Notes under the pieces: generated by a model
The model's input: the letters and a program-made list of their open reading frames with translations, nothing else
The model's database searches: none
Told to the model about the DNA's origin: nothing
Shown here: positions 1-10,325 of the stretch, in pieces
How positions within the stretch are numbered: position 1 is the first letter of the stretch
Layout of the letters: each line of letters begins with the position of its first letter
Position numbers and translations under genes: made by a program
DNA from: Limisphaerales bacterium
GTDB taxonomy: Bacteria; Verrucomicrobiota; Verrucomicrobiia; Limisphaerales; AAA164-E04
Reading direction: 5' to 3'
Assembly: GCA_024761205.1 (NCBI GenBank)
Contig: JAMASS010000005.1
Coordinates: 161,761-225,760, forward strand
Length of the DNA stretch: 64,000 nt

Positions 1-163
1 ATTTTGAACTGGCTGGACCAGCCACCTCCCGACGATCACACGCTTCGTGTTAAAACGCAGGACATTACCCCGTAGAAATTGGACTCGACGAAAAGGTTGA
101 TATCCGCACTCTCTTGGCGTGGAGAAATTTAAAGCCCTACCTCGAAACCAAACGGAAGGCTAA
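1..163 (+). pseudogene. C-terminal remnant of a multiubiquitin (tandem Ub-like beta-grasp) protein
   Basis: Two-frame reading gives ...LDQPPPDDHTLRVKTQDI / VEIGLDEKVDIRT / LGVEKFKALPRNQTEG*. The last segment (113-163) matches the usual multiubiquitin C-terminus with terminal Gly. The gene runs off the window's left edge and is frameshifted. Confidence 0.62.
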
Positions 164-184
164 GAATAAGGCCTCGCAAAGAAT

Positions 185-560
185 TCAATCCCCTCCCAAT
201 AGACGAGCAATTCCTAATGGAATTTGGTTGGAAGTGGGAAACAGTCATCGACAGTTCTAGTGGATCGTGATTCATGTTTTCGAAACACCAGAAGGATACG
301 ATCATTACCTCGTAACAGTAGCAATTCGTCTCGGATACCCCGAGAGTCAGTTGAATATGGTCTACTTCTTTTCTCACCTAACGAGGAAAGACGGTATCCC
401 AATTGGTGCGACCCAAGTACATCAGCAGATTGACGGAAAGGGATATCAACGATGGTCGCGACACCGAAGTATGGCAAACCCTTGGAATCCCAAAGGGGAC
501 AATTTGGAAAGCTATGTTATCCTGGTCGAAGACTGATTGGAGCGGGAGCTTGCCGAATGA
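185..560 (+). pseudogene. E2/UBC-like (prokaryotic E2 family E type) protein, frameshifted
   Basis: LPIDEQFLMEFGWKWETVID in one frame, then WIVIHVFETPEGYDHYLVTVAIRLGYPESQLNMVYFFSHLTRKDGIPIGATQVHQQIDGKGYQRWSRHRSMANPWNPKGDNLESYVILVED in another. The GYP..QLDMVYF and QRWSRH..NPW motifs are characteristic. Confidence 0.72.
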
Positions 561-1980
561 CCAAGCTATGCTTGCTGAGCCTAACTGCTGACCAACACGA
601 TGTCCTTCGTGCCTATCTCTATCCGGGCGATGGCAAGGAAGCCGCTGCGATAGCTCTCTGTGGAACAATGTTGAAGACCGTCGAGATCGGCTGTTAGTCC
701 ATAAACTTGTGACGGTTCCTTATATGTGAGCTCGGCAAGAACTAGTGCCCGACTCACCTAGTCTCCTGAGTCCATCGACTCCGTATTGAGTCAAGCCGAA
801 GTCAATGATTTTACTGTCGTGAAAATTCGCTGACATCCAAGCAGACAGAGATTCTTTTCCACAGTTGCTGCTGTAGACCAACATCTGTTGCCGATGATTC
901 AAGCGTCTATAGATTCCGATATGCCGATTGCCAGCTTGATCATGCCCCAAAATGGGGAAATGTTCGGGCGACATTTGGTCGGTGAGGAGACCTTCGATCT
1001 GCTAAATTCTATCAATATTGTCGGAGACGACTTGGTATATTGGCATGTGCCACTCGTGCCTCCATTCCCGAATTCACAACATCCCTTGGACAATTCTTTG
1101 GCTCTGAAACCTACGCTCAGTTGAGCCAGCTACCCGTCGCCGTTGTCGGCTACTCCGGAACCGGAAGTCCGACAATAGAGCAGCTTGTGTGTTTAGCGGT
1201 ATGCGAACTGGGCTTGATCGACGATGACAGCATGGAACAGCGAAATGTCAATCGGATACTTGACTCATCGATGGATGATATTTCTCAAAATCAATCGGCG
1301 CAAAGGCGACTTATGGACGATGCGACTCGTCGGATTGGACTAGAAACTCGGGTGATCCAGCTTCCAATAAATCTGTGGGATCCCGAGGTTGTTCGCTCGA
1401 TTTCCTAATGTAATGTAGTGTTCGGCTGTATGAACACTGTCGACGGCAGATTCCTACCCAACCGGCTGGCAACTTATCACACGCTGCCGTATTTCGACGT
1501 AGGGATAAGACTAGTTGCCGATCAGAAATTGAACTCGAAGGGACAAGTTAAGAAAGCATGTGAAACCATTCATTGCTTACAGCCAAGAAAATCAAACTTG
1601 GTGAATAGTGGTCTTTTCACGATGAAAGACACCACTGCAGTCGGAATGCGACGAGACGACCCTCAAGCGTTGAAGTCCAAGTTAAGGACGGATACCATCC
1701 ATGGTGCTGCTGAATAGAAGCCTGCTGTGATCAGCGTTAACATATTCGCTCCGTCGCTAGCGATGTATGAATTTCTAACAAGACTTCATCCCTATTGCGA
1801 GGAGAACAATAATAACTACGCTTCCTTGGGTTTCAACTTGGCAAGTATGGAACTATATAATACCAGAGCCGAAAGATGACTGGACAACCAAACCTTTACG
1901 AGCCATTGAAAGAGGGAGCGCCTCACTGTTGCTCGGATTTGTGGAACTGGCGGAGAAGAGTACTCAATGAAATCAATCAC
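557..1980 (+). pseudogene. JAB (JAMM isopeptidase)-ThiF/E1-like fusion protein, multiply frameshifted
   Basis: MTKLCLLSLTADQHDVLRAYLYPGDGKEAAAIALCG (JAB start); VVKIR*HPSRQRFFSTV...LLPMIQASIDSDMPIASLIMPQNGEMFGR (JAMM region with stop); LPVAVVGYSGTGSPTIEQL...NVNRIL (ThiF nucleotide-binding); VVFGCMNTVDGRFLPNRLATYHTLPYFDVGIRLVAD; KPAVISVNIFAPSLAMYEFLTRLHPY. Segments lie in order in different frames. Confidence 0.8.
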
Positions 1981-2365
1981 AACACAGCTCAAAGTATTGG
2001 GATTACGGCAATCTGTTCGCCACGATATCAAACGCTATTGGTCGACGATCCATTACCGTCTTATCTGAAACCGCGGGCGGCATACTTGGTTATAGCAGAA
2101 AGACTACTTAAACACGCAGCATTCACCTGTTCCTATGGGCACGGTCGTAATGTTCAACTAAACCTATTTCCCGATGAGCGCCCACGATGGAAAACCGTGT
2201 GTCCCCAGGACAGCACCGTTAGTCTGCATCCAGCGAGCAAAAGAAGGATTGTCGTTCCCATTTCTGGCTGCAACATGGACGGATCCAATGGTGCGATTAA
2301 GCCATCACCATCGGTTTAATTTTGGGTTGGACGTGATCAGTCGAACCAAGTTCAAGCTGTTTTAG
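1965..2365 (+). pseudogene. DUF6527-like protein, frameshifted
   Basis: TCSYGHGRNVQLNLFPDERPRWKTVCPQDSTVSLHPASK, then in another frame DCRSHFWLQHGRIQW. This resembles the CxCGCG...LnL...W...vtLhPS...CrSHFwI..G.I.W pattern and is located directly after the E1. Confidence 0.6.
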
Positions 2366-3726
2366 GAGCAAATAGTTCAACATTCCGCCGGGTTCACTAT
2401 AACAGTAGATCAATCCTTCTTCGGCCAACTCCCGGGCCCTGAACTACCAGTGAAGCTGAGGTAGGTGCAAGCAGTGAAGGAGCAGCAAGGGAGTATGCTG
2501 GATTACTCGTTAAACTGAGTCACTCTCATTCTGTCCTGAAATCGGGCGTTGCATTGTGCGATTCCTACCCTCTCCGCCAGTTTTGTTTCGAACAGGAATC
2601 AACGGAGCGAACCAAAGTGATTCCCACAATGCGAAAGCGGTTTCAGTCCATCGTTCAATCACCAAATCCACCAAAGAAAATTCTCAAGGCTTTCCGCTAG
2701 ACTCTCAATTGGAACACCTCCCCTTGCGGGAAGGGCCTGAATACTCTGCTAAACTCGCTCCGTTTACGGTAATAGACCCACAGCATCACAATAACTGAGT
2801 ATCGCCAGACACAATTTCACCAACACGCTCCTGTCGCGATCTTTCCTCTAAGCGATCCTTTTAGCTAGCCACTTGAGGCAATTGGATCGCCTGATTGCAA
2901 TCTGCCAATTTGGCGATCAAATTGAAGAAAAGTAGCTGAATAGTGAGACCGCCCCAATTTAGAAATCTTCAGCCTGAAATTATAGGACGCAGTTCAATTT
3001 TTGGAAAGCGGTGATTTGGAGAGAGGAGGGAAAAAGGGATCCCGGCGACTGTTGCGCCCACAGGTATCCAGCCAAGGAATGTCTTCGGTTCTCCCCCCGG
3101 GGATATCCAGGATTGCCCCGGGCTTTTGAAACGACATAGCAGCGGACAGGGCCGATGGGCAGCGCCTCGGCGGCTTTCGGTTGCACCCGACGCTCAAGGG
3201 TCTTGCTGCCGGAACACTTGCCCGCCCATTCTCCTGCCAGTCGGCCCCAAGGGATCCCTCTTCCCTAGGGGCTGTCGAACTCTGCTTCAGCGAGCGGGAT
3301 ACCTCTGGCTTGGCCCTTCTTGCAGAGGGACGGCCACCATCCGAGACCTTGACGGCCCTGCGATGCTCACGGAATCAATCGCATGAACCTTCCATGTATC
3401 GCATCGATTGCCCAGTTGCACGCGCCACGTCACCTTCCCTTTTTAAACCATGGCCGACAGAGATTCATGAGCTAGTTAATACTTGCTTCCCGCTGGCCAT
3501 CAAACGGTTTGATAAAGGAGCCCAAAAAAATTTCTCTACGAGCGGGGTTTCATCACCAAAAACCCGAACTCGGACTGATGGAGTGGATGCCGCTTTTGTG
3601 TCACAGCCAACGGAGAGTTGTTCTGAAAATGGTGGAATACCACTCCACCAATCCCCTCATCTAAAATCTGCCCTCGATTCTCTCAACCTTGACGGCCTAC
3701 GATACTAATAACGGACACTCCTCACC

Positions 3727-4480
3727 ATAATGGACGGAGCCCTGGTCACTGCTGCGATACGCACGGGAGCGGACTCCGCCGTCGCCAGTCGTATTTATGG
3801 CGCGACCCGATAGCAGAATCCTAGGCCTGATTGGCTGCGGCTCCCAAGCCGTCACCCAACTTCACGCCTTGAGCCACGTATTTGATATCGATCAGGTCCT
3901 CCTCCGCGGCATCGCTCCCTCAGTCATCAAGTCCTTTGAGCAGCGTGTCGTCGGATTGGATATCAAGTTGGGATTGGTCCAAACCGTTTTAATGGATGAA
4001 TTGGCATCACCACAGTCCGACATCATCAGCGTCATCGCCTCAGTCGGGGCGGTGAAGGTCCTATATCCACGAGCCTTGCAACAAAGCCGTGGATCCACAT
4101 CAACGCGGTCGGCTCTGATTTCCCCGGGAAGAAGGGAACCTCTGCAGAGCTAGTCAAATCCTTGTTCATTTGTCCCGACATTTCGGACCAAGCGATCAAG
4201 GAAGGTGAATGCCAACGCTCGACCGCGAACAAATCAGTCCCGCACTTTCGGAGCTTGTTCAGCGATCCGAAGAATTCGGGCATCAAAGCCGCCGAATGAT
4301 CTTTAATTCCACCGGATGGGCTCTTGAGGATCAGATCGCTATGGATATCATCCTCGATCACTCGGCAGCGATGGGGAGCAGGGAATACCCTCAAATCAAA
4401 AACTTCTCCCCCGACCCTCACTCCCTTTCTTTCGCGCGACAGCCGACGCCATAGCTTCTGACCGCAAGGAATTTCTACCT
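3727..4480 (+). pseudogene. Ornithine cyclodeaminase / mu-crystallin family, frameshifted
   Basis: MDGALVTAAIRTGADSAVASRIYGATR / ARPDSRILGLIGCGSQAVTQLHALSHVFDIDQVLLRG... / WIHINAVGSDFPGKKGTSAELVK... / STGWALEDQIAMDIILDHSAAMG in successive frames. Confidence 0.75.
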
Positions 4481-4619
4481 GCTGCCTGCTAAATCAGCAC
4501 TAATTTATCTTACGCAGCCATGAGATGGAACCAGGACACCCTACTACGCATCAATCCCATGGTGGGGATCGCGCTCTTGACCGGTACCATTTGAAAACGC
4601 AACGATAAATTATGGACAT

Positions 4620-6059
4620 GGAGAGCCTTCGGTGGGGAGTGTCAGCTGCCCCTGCTTGGACCCACGTGCGGCGGGCGCCTCCGGCAATGTGAAGCGGCGT
4701 CCTGCCAAAATGTCCGGCACACTCAGCAGTTGCAGTCGGGGGCAGCGTTTGTCCTTCATCTCTCCGGCCATTGCCATCTCACGGCTGAAGGCGGCTTTCT
4801 GCTGCGGCTTCAAATTGCGCATCAGGATCAGGCCGGCCATATCGGCCTCTTCACGTTCCAAGACACCTCGCAGCTAGCGCACCACGCTGATATTGACATT
4901 CTCGCCGCCCTTCACCTCCAACACCATCGAGCGCAGTTTCTTCCTTGACCGCCCGAAGTAGATGCGTCCGTCAATGCCCCGCTTCGTCGTGACGAAGCCG
5001 TCCACCTCCTCTACCACCCATTTCTGGAAGTGATACGGGTCACGCTTCCATAAATCAATGGCCCCTTCGAGCGTGCTTGGCACGCCATCAATAACGAAGT
5101 CAACCCCTTCCTTCAATCCGAGCCGATCATGCAGACGAGCCGTAGCCACGCGCTTGATGGCGTGGATGGCGATGTCGCTTCCGATCCGGTGGCGTTTCAA
5201 GCTATGCGCGGCCTCCAAGGTAGTGGCGCACCCACAGAACGGGTCGAACACCACATCACCTTCATTCGATCTCGCCTTGATGATCCTCTCCAGCAACGGC
5301 AAGGGCTTCTGCGTAGGATAGCCGAGGCGTTCTTTAGATATATTGATAATGGCTTTTATATCATCCCATATATTTTAAACATCTGCAAAATAGCGCCCTT
5401 GTTCATCAACCTGTTCGCTGAAGAATGGCTTATGGTAAAAGATTCGTTCTTGAATAGGGTGATGCTTATACAAACCGGATTTTATATAAAACAGTGGTAT
5501 ATCGTGCTTGCGCGGCCAATGCCGTTTGCTCGCTCCGCCGGTGCGATACGCCCACACGATTTCATTCCTGAAATTCCTGTGCCCGAACACGCCGTGCAAC
5601 ATCACCTTGATATAATGGCTGGCAGTCGGGTCGCAATGCAGGTAAATGCCCGGTGGGTTTGAGGATGCCGCGCATAGGCAGGAGCCGCTCCGTCATATAA
5701 GAGAGATAAGCCAACAACCTCGGGTCCGTCCGGCGCAGGGACTTCATCCAAAGCCGCCAAAACTCTGCGGTGTCATTATCAATGCCGGATTTCCGCATGA
5801 GCACCGGCAACTGATGTATGGCGCGAATCCGCTCACCGTCCAACGTCCATTGATCGCAAAAGGCCTCGACCTGTTCCGGCAAGGGACGCCCGGTCTCGTC
5901 TTTATAGATAGCGTTGTAGTCCCTATTCGAGTTGAAGGGCGGGTCGAGGTAAATCAGGTCCGTGCTGCCCGGACCCAATTTATCCTGCATAACAGTCAGG
6001 CAATCGTCGTAATAAAGCTGATTGATCCGGCTCACGCGAGGGACCTCCGCATCAAGCAA
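4620..6059 (-). pseudogene. Site-specific DNA methyltransferase (type III Mod-like / N4-N6 MTase), frameshifted
   Basis: INQLYYDDCLTVMQDKLGPGSTDLIYLDPPFNSNRDYNAIYKDETGRPLPEQVEAFCDQW (DPPF motif); MMLHGVFGHRNFRNEIVWAYRTGGASKRHWPRKHD; DVVFDPFCGCATTLEAAHSLKR (SAM-binding FxGxG region); C-terminal PRLQLLSVPDILAGRRFTLPE. The pieces are in three or more ORFs. Confidence 0.85.
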
Positions 6060-6572
6060 GCAAAGGCGATCCCCTTGTTGTATCTCCAGATCGCCTCAGC
6101 GATAAAAAGCAGCATCCGACGGCTACTCTAGTGGTGGTGCGACCCAAGCCCGTTTTATCAAGGGCTTAGCCTTCAATCGTGTTGACGAGCCCTTCCGCAT
6201 AAGCGAGGGCGTGATTGATGACGGCGGGCCGAAAACCGGAGCGGGGCGATAGGCGCGGTTATTCATCGGTAATCGGAAGGGTGCCCTGCTTTTCAACAGC
6301 CCCTGGCAGGAAACGGAGAATGCCCTTGCCGGACAAGGACTCGGCAACGCAAGCGACAACCCTTCCGCCCCGTTCTACAGCGCCAATGACCGGAGTTGGA
6401 ATATGGCAACAGATTCACAAGCGCGCCCCTCATCCGCGCGCCCGAGGTGAAGCATCGCCCGCTACCGATCGGGCCCATAATTTATCATTCCGAAATCAAT
6501 AGATTGTTCGGGCAAAGCGATGATTCCAACCGTGATTGATGTTTTCCGATGTCACTTGGTTACCTGAAGTGC

Positions 6573-6910
6573 TCATTTCGCTTTCGGTTTCGCTGGTTTA
6601 GTATTATCGCTTTGTTTGCTTGGTGCCGCCCGACGTTTGGCGAACATCTCGGCCTTTGGATTGTAGTCCAGGACGAGTTGTATCCAGTAAGTCAGACCTG
6701 AGCAAATGTCTGTCCCGGAAGCGAAGGCAAATTCGAACATCGGCCGTTTGGTGAAGTCCATTGCGCCGCACCCCTTGTGCTTTTGAGCGCATCCTCATAG
6801 AGGTTTGGGACCGATGCGAGCTATGAGTCGATCTTTGTCAACGCCAACGCACATTTTGCTGTCCGCCATGTAGCAGAGGCCGCCTATCATCTTTTTGGCA
6901 TCGAAGGGAC
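6573..6910 (-). pseudogene. TfoX/Sxy N-terminal-domain protein, frameshifted
   Basis: Reverse strand reads KKMIGGLCYMADSKMCVGVDKDRLIARIGP, then MDFTKRPMFEFAFASGTDICSGLTYWIQLVLDYNPKA, the TfoX-N pattern (K-MFGGLcfm..gkMcvGv...LmvRvgp...MdFTGRPM). Confidence 0.72.
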
Positions 6911-7264
6911 TCCTTTTGCTTAAACACGGTGGCCACGCAATCCGCTAGCTGGTCGTTTATATGCCATGGATGGGTATTCGTTTGATTTGTGGCTCGTTGG
7001 GGGTGGGCTCATCTGCCGGAAACTTGGCGACTACCGGAGATCAAACAAGCCTTCATCAACGATCCAGGAGCGTTTGTGGAGGAGTGGCGTCGACGGGTCA
7101 ACGAAAGAACGACTGAGTATCTGAGGGCAGTCAAAGCTGGGTGATGGCGAGTTCTTCTAAGCGATAGGCATGAATTGACTTGTGGCTTGGACAAGGCACT
7201 ATTTGTTAGCGTTTCCAAACGACTGCCTTTTTAGGCGCTAAATGCCGGATCGATTTCTAGTTAG

Positions 7265-10200
7265 GTGGCAAGAGTGATGAGTCGAATGGCACAGTGGTCA
7301 AAAGTTCAAGTTTTGTGGCTTTTTTGTCTCCGACAATGGTTTGCGGTAGCACTTTTGCCTCCTCTGTTGGCCGTGGGTCAGGAGGAAGCCTTTCAGGAAG
7401 ATCTCTTTGTCGACGAAGTGCTGCCGGTCTTTGCTGATCGGTGTTTTCAATGTCACGGTGAGAAATCACAGAAGGGCGGTTTGCGGTTGGATTCTCGGGC
7501 TGCGGCTGTCCAAGGTGGTGATTCAGGGTCGATTTGGCTGGGTGGGAACAGCGCTAACAGTGAAATCGTCAAGCGGATCATGGCATCGGGCCTGGATGAG
7601 CGCATGCCTCCGAGGGGGGAGGCATTGACGGCGATGCAGATCAACGCGATCAAATTGTGGATCGACCAAGGGGCAGTGTGGCCGGACCGATTCGCGCAGA
7701 ACGTGGAGCAGGTGGTTCCCCAGTTTTGGTCACTAAGTCCACTGGTCTATCCATCCGTCCCGGAGGTTCATCCCGAGTGGCGTTCGTGGGCAAAAAATCC
7801 AGTTGATGCTTTTGTTCTTGATCGACTCCGAGCCAACCAACTTGAGCCATCACCCCAGGCGGATCGTCGAACGTTGATTCGGCGTTTGTACTACGGTTTG
7901 TTGGGGCTCCCGCCGAGTCCGGAACAAATCGAACGATTTGTCGCTGATCCCAATCCGTTGGCTTATGAACGGCTCGTCGCTGAACTTCTGGCATCGCCGC
8001 ATTACGGCGAGCGCTGGGCGCGACATTGGTTGGATCTGGTCCATTTCGGGGAGACTCATGGTTATGACAAAGACAAGCTGCGTCCGAATGCCTGGCCTTA
8101 CCGTGACTATGTCATTCGAGCGCTAAATGATGACCGGCCATACTCACGTTTTGTGCGGGAACAACTGGCCGGGGATGCGTTGTATCCCGAGGCTTTGGAC
8201 GGTCTGGCCGCAACCGGTTTCATCTCCGCGGGTCCTTGGGACTGGATCGGACATGCCGAGGTTTCTGAGGACAAGATCGATGGCAAGGTGGCTCGGAATT
8301 TGGATCGCGCTGACATGGTCATGACGACCATGAGCACATTCACCAGTATGACCGTGCAATGTGCTCGGTGCCACGATCATAAGTTTGATCCGGTCAATAT
8401 GAGGCAGTATTACGGCTTACAGGCCGTTTTTGCTGCGCTGGATCGATCGGACGCTGAGTTTGATGTGGATCCGCGGGTGCGTCGATCGCGGTCTGAATTG
8501 AGCAAGCAGATCAAGTTGTTGGAGGCGCAGCAAAAGGAACAACAATCTCGATTGAGGGAATTGGGGGGCGACCGCTTGGCGGAGATTGAGAAAGAGATCA
8601 AGCAATTGGAAAAGCCGAGCGAGGCCCATCCTGCATTTGGTTACCATAGCGAGATTGAGGAAAGGGACGACGTTGAGAAATGGGTTCAAGTCGATCTTGG
8701 TTCAGTGGTGGTTGCAGAACGTATCGAGTACATCCCGGCGTATGACGACTACAACGGGATTGGCGCGGGATTCGGATTTCCCGTTCGGTACCGAATCGAG
8801 GTTTCCGATCGCGATGTCTTCAAAGATTCAGCTGTCATCGTGGCCGACTATACCGGCAAGGATGTTACGAATCCAAAACACAACCGGCAGTGTATACTCC
8901 TCAACGGAAAGCCGATTCGATTTGTTCGGATTACAGCTACGAAATTGGCTCCCAGAAACGACGACTACATCTTTGCGCTCGCTGAGGTGATTGTACTGGA
9001 TCAAAACGGTGAGAATGTTGCCCGGTCGAAGAAAGTGACCGCCTTGGACTCCATTGAGAGTGGCGAGCGGTGGGGGAGGGATAATCTGGTAGACGGGATC
9101 TTTCCCGGTGTGAAACGAAGCAGCGAAGAGCAAGCGGCGCAATTGGCTGCGGCCCGCGAAAATCGTGAGGTGTTGCTGAGAGAAGTCGTGCCTAAGGAAC
9201 TGCGAGGCCAAATGGTTGAAACCGAGGGCGCGCTGGCAACAGCACGACAAGCGCTCACAGCCCTGCCGGCCCCAATGAAGCTCTATGTCGGGCGGGTGCA
9301 CACGGGGCGCGGTGCGTTTCGGGGGACCGGTGCCAATGGCGGGAAGCCGCGTGAAATCCGGGTATTGCATCGTGGGGATGTGACCAATCCCGGGGAGTTG
9401 GTTCGGCCTGGAGCAATTGATCTATTTGAAGGTGGGGAGCGGTTTTTTGAACTGCCTCCAGAACACCATGAGAGTGAACGAAGGATTGCGTTGGCGGAAT
9501 GGATTCTGGATCGTGAGAACCCCTTAACCTGGAGGTCGATCGTCAATCGTCTGTGGCAGCATCATTTTGGCCGGGGGATCGTGGATTCTCCCAACGATTT
9601 CGGTCGAATGGGGCAGCGCCCCACCCATCCGGATCTGCTGGATTGGTTGGCCGTGCAATTTAGGGATCACGGTCAGTCGATCAAGGCGATGCATCGGTTG
9701 ATCGTGTGCAGTGCAGCGTACCAGCAAAGTTCTGCGGCCCGCTCCGAGGCGGTGGCTATCGATGGTGGTAATCGTTATTTCTGGCGGATGAATCGCCGTC
9801 GATTGGATGCCGAGTCCATTCGGGATAGCGTTTTGTTGCTGGCGAATCACATGAATTCGGAAATGTTCGGTCCTTCGTTTCAAGATTTTGTGATCGAGAA
9901 ACCCGAGCACTCGCCGCACTACCAATATCACTTGCACGATCCGATGGATGTCCGGTCCCACCGCCGGTCGGTTTATCGCTTTCTCGTGCGGTCTCAGCAA
10001 CAGCCGTTCATGACGACGCTTGATTGCGCCGACCCGTCGATGATGGTGGGCAAACGTGCGGAAACGCTGACGCCGCTGCAGGCGTTATCGCTCCTGAATA
10101 ATCGTTTTATGACCACAATGGCGGAGCAAATGGCAGCTTCGGTCTGCAGCGAGGGCGGCGGGTTGGGTGAGGATCTCGAACGTTTGTTTTATCGAGTGAC

Positions 10201-10318
10201 GGCGAGAATCCCTGCTGTGGATGAGCTGAAGCTGCTGGTCGAGTATGCGGAGCAACACGGAGCGGCGAATGCATGCCGGGTGATGCTGAACCTCAATGAG
10301 TTTGTGTTCGTCGATTGA
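7265..10318 (+). CDS. PSD1-type planctomycete cytochrome c / DUF1549-DUF1553 protein with discoidin-like insert
   Basis: Intact 1017 aa ORF. CFQCHGEKSQKGGLRLDSRAAAVQGGDSG (CxxCH), DAFVLDRLRANQLEPSPQADRRTLIRRLYYGLLGLPPSP, NPLTWRSIVNRLWQHHFGRGIVDSPNDFGRMGQRPTHPDLLDWLA, internal F5/8-type segment. Confidence 0.93.
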   Translation: MARVMSRMAQWSKVQVLWLFCLRQWFAVALLPPLLAVGQEEAFQEDLFVDEVLPVFADRCFQCHGEKSQKGGLRLDSRAAAVQGGDSGSIWLGGNSANSEIVKRIMASGLDERMPPRGEALTAMQINAIKLWIDQGAVWPDRFAQNVEQVVPQFWSLSPLVYPSVPEVHPEWRSWAKNPVDAFVLDRLRANQLEPSPQADRRTLIRRLYYGLLGLPPSPEQIERFVADPNPLAYERLVAELLASPHYGERWARHWLDLVHFGETHGYDKDKLRPNAWPYRDYVIRALNDDRPYSRFVREQLAGDALYPEALDGLAATGFISAGPWDWIGHAEVSEDKIDGKVARNLDRADMVMTTMSTFTSMTVQCARCHDHKFDPVNMRQYYGLQAVFAALDRSDAEFDVDPRVRRSRSELSKQIKLLEAQQKEQQSRLRELGGDRLAEIEKEIKQLEKPSEAHPAFGYHSEIEERDDVEKWVQVDLGSVVVAERIEYIPAYDDYNGIGAGFGFPVRYRIEVSDRDVFKDSAVIVADYTGKDVTNPKHNRQCILLNGKPIRFVRITATKLAPRNDDYIFALAEVIVLDQNGENVARSKKVTALDSIESGERWGRDNLVDGIFPGVKRSSEEQAAQLAAARENREVLLREVVPKELRGQMVETEGALATARQALTALPAPMKLYVGRVHTGRGAFRGTGANGGKPREIRVLHRGDVTNPGELVRPGAIDLFEGGERFFELPPEHHESERRIALAEWILDRENPLTWRSIVNRLWQHHFGRGIVDSPNDFGRMGQRPTHPDLLDWLAVQFRDHGQSIKAMHRLIVCSAAYQQSSAARSEAVAIDGGNRYFWRMNRRRLDAESIRDSVLLLANHMNSEMFGPSFQDFVIEKPEHSPHYQYHLHDPMDVRSHRRSVYRFLVRSQQQPFMTTLDCADPSMMVGKRAETLTPLQALSLLNNRFMTTMAEQMAASVCSEGGGLGEDLERLFYRVTARIPAVDELKLLVEYAEQHGAANACRVMLNLNEFVFVD

Positions 10319-10325
10319 TCAGAGC

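Noticed and set aside
2400-3700. Gene content between the DUF6527 relic and the OCD relic
   Set aside because: Several short ORFs, none with a recognisable motif; no feature claimed.
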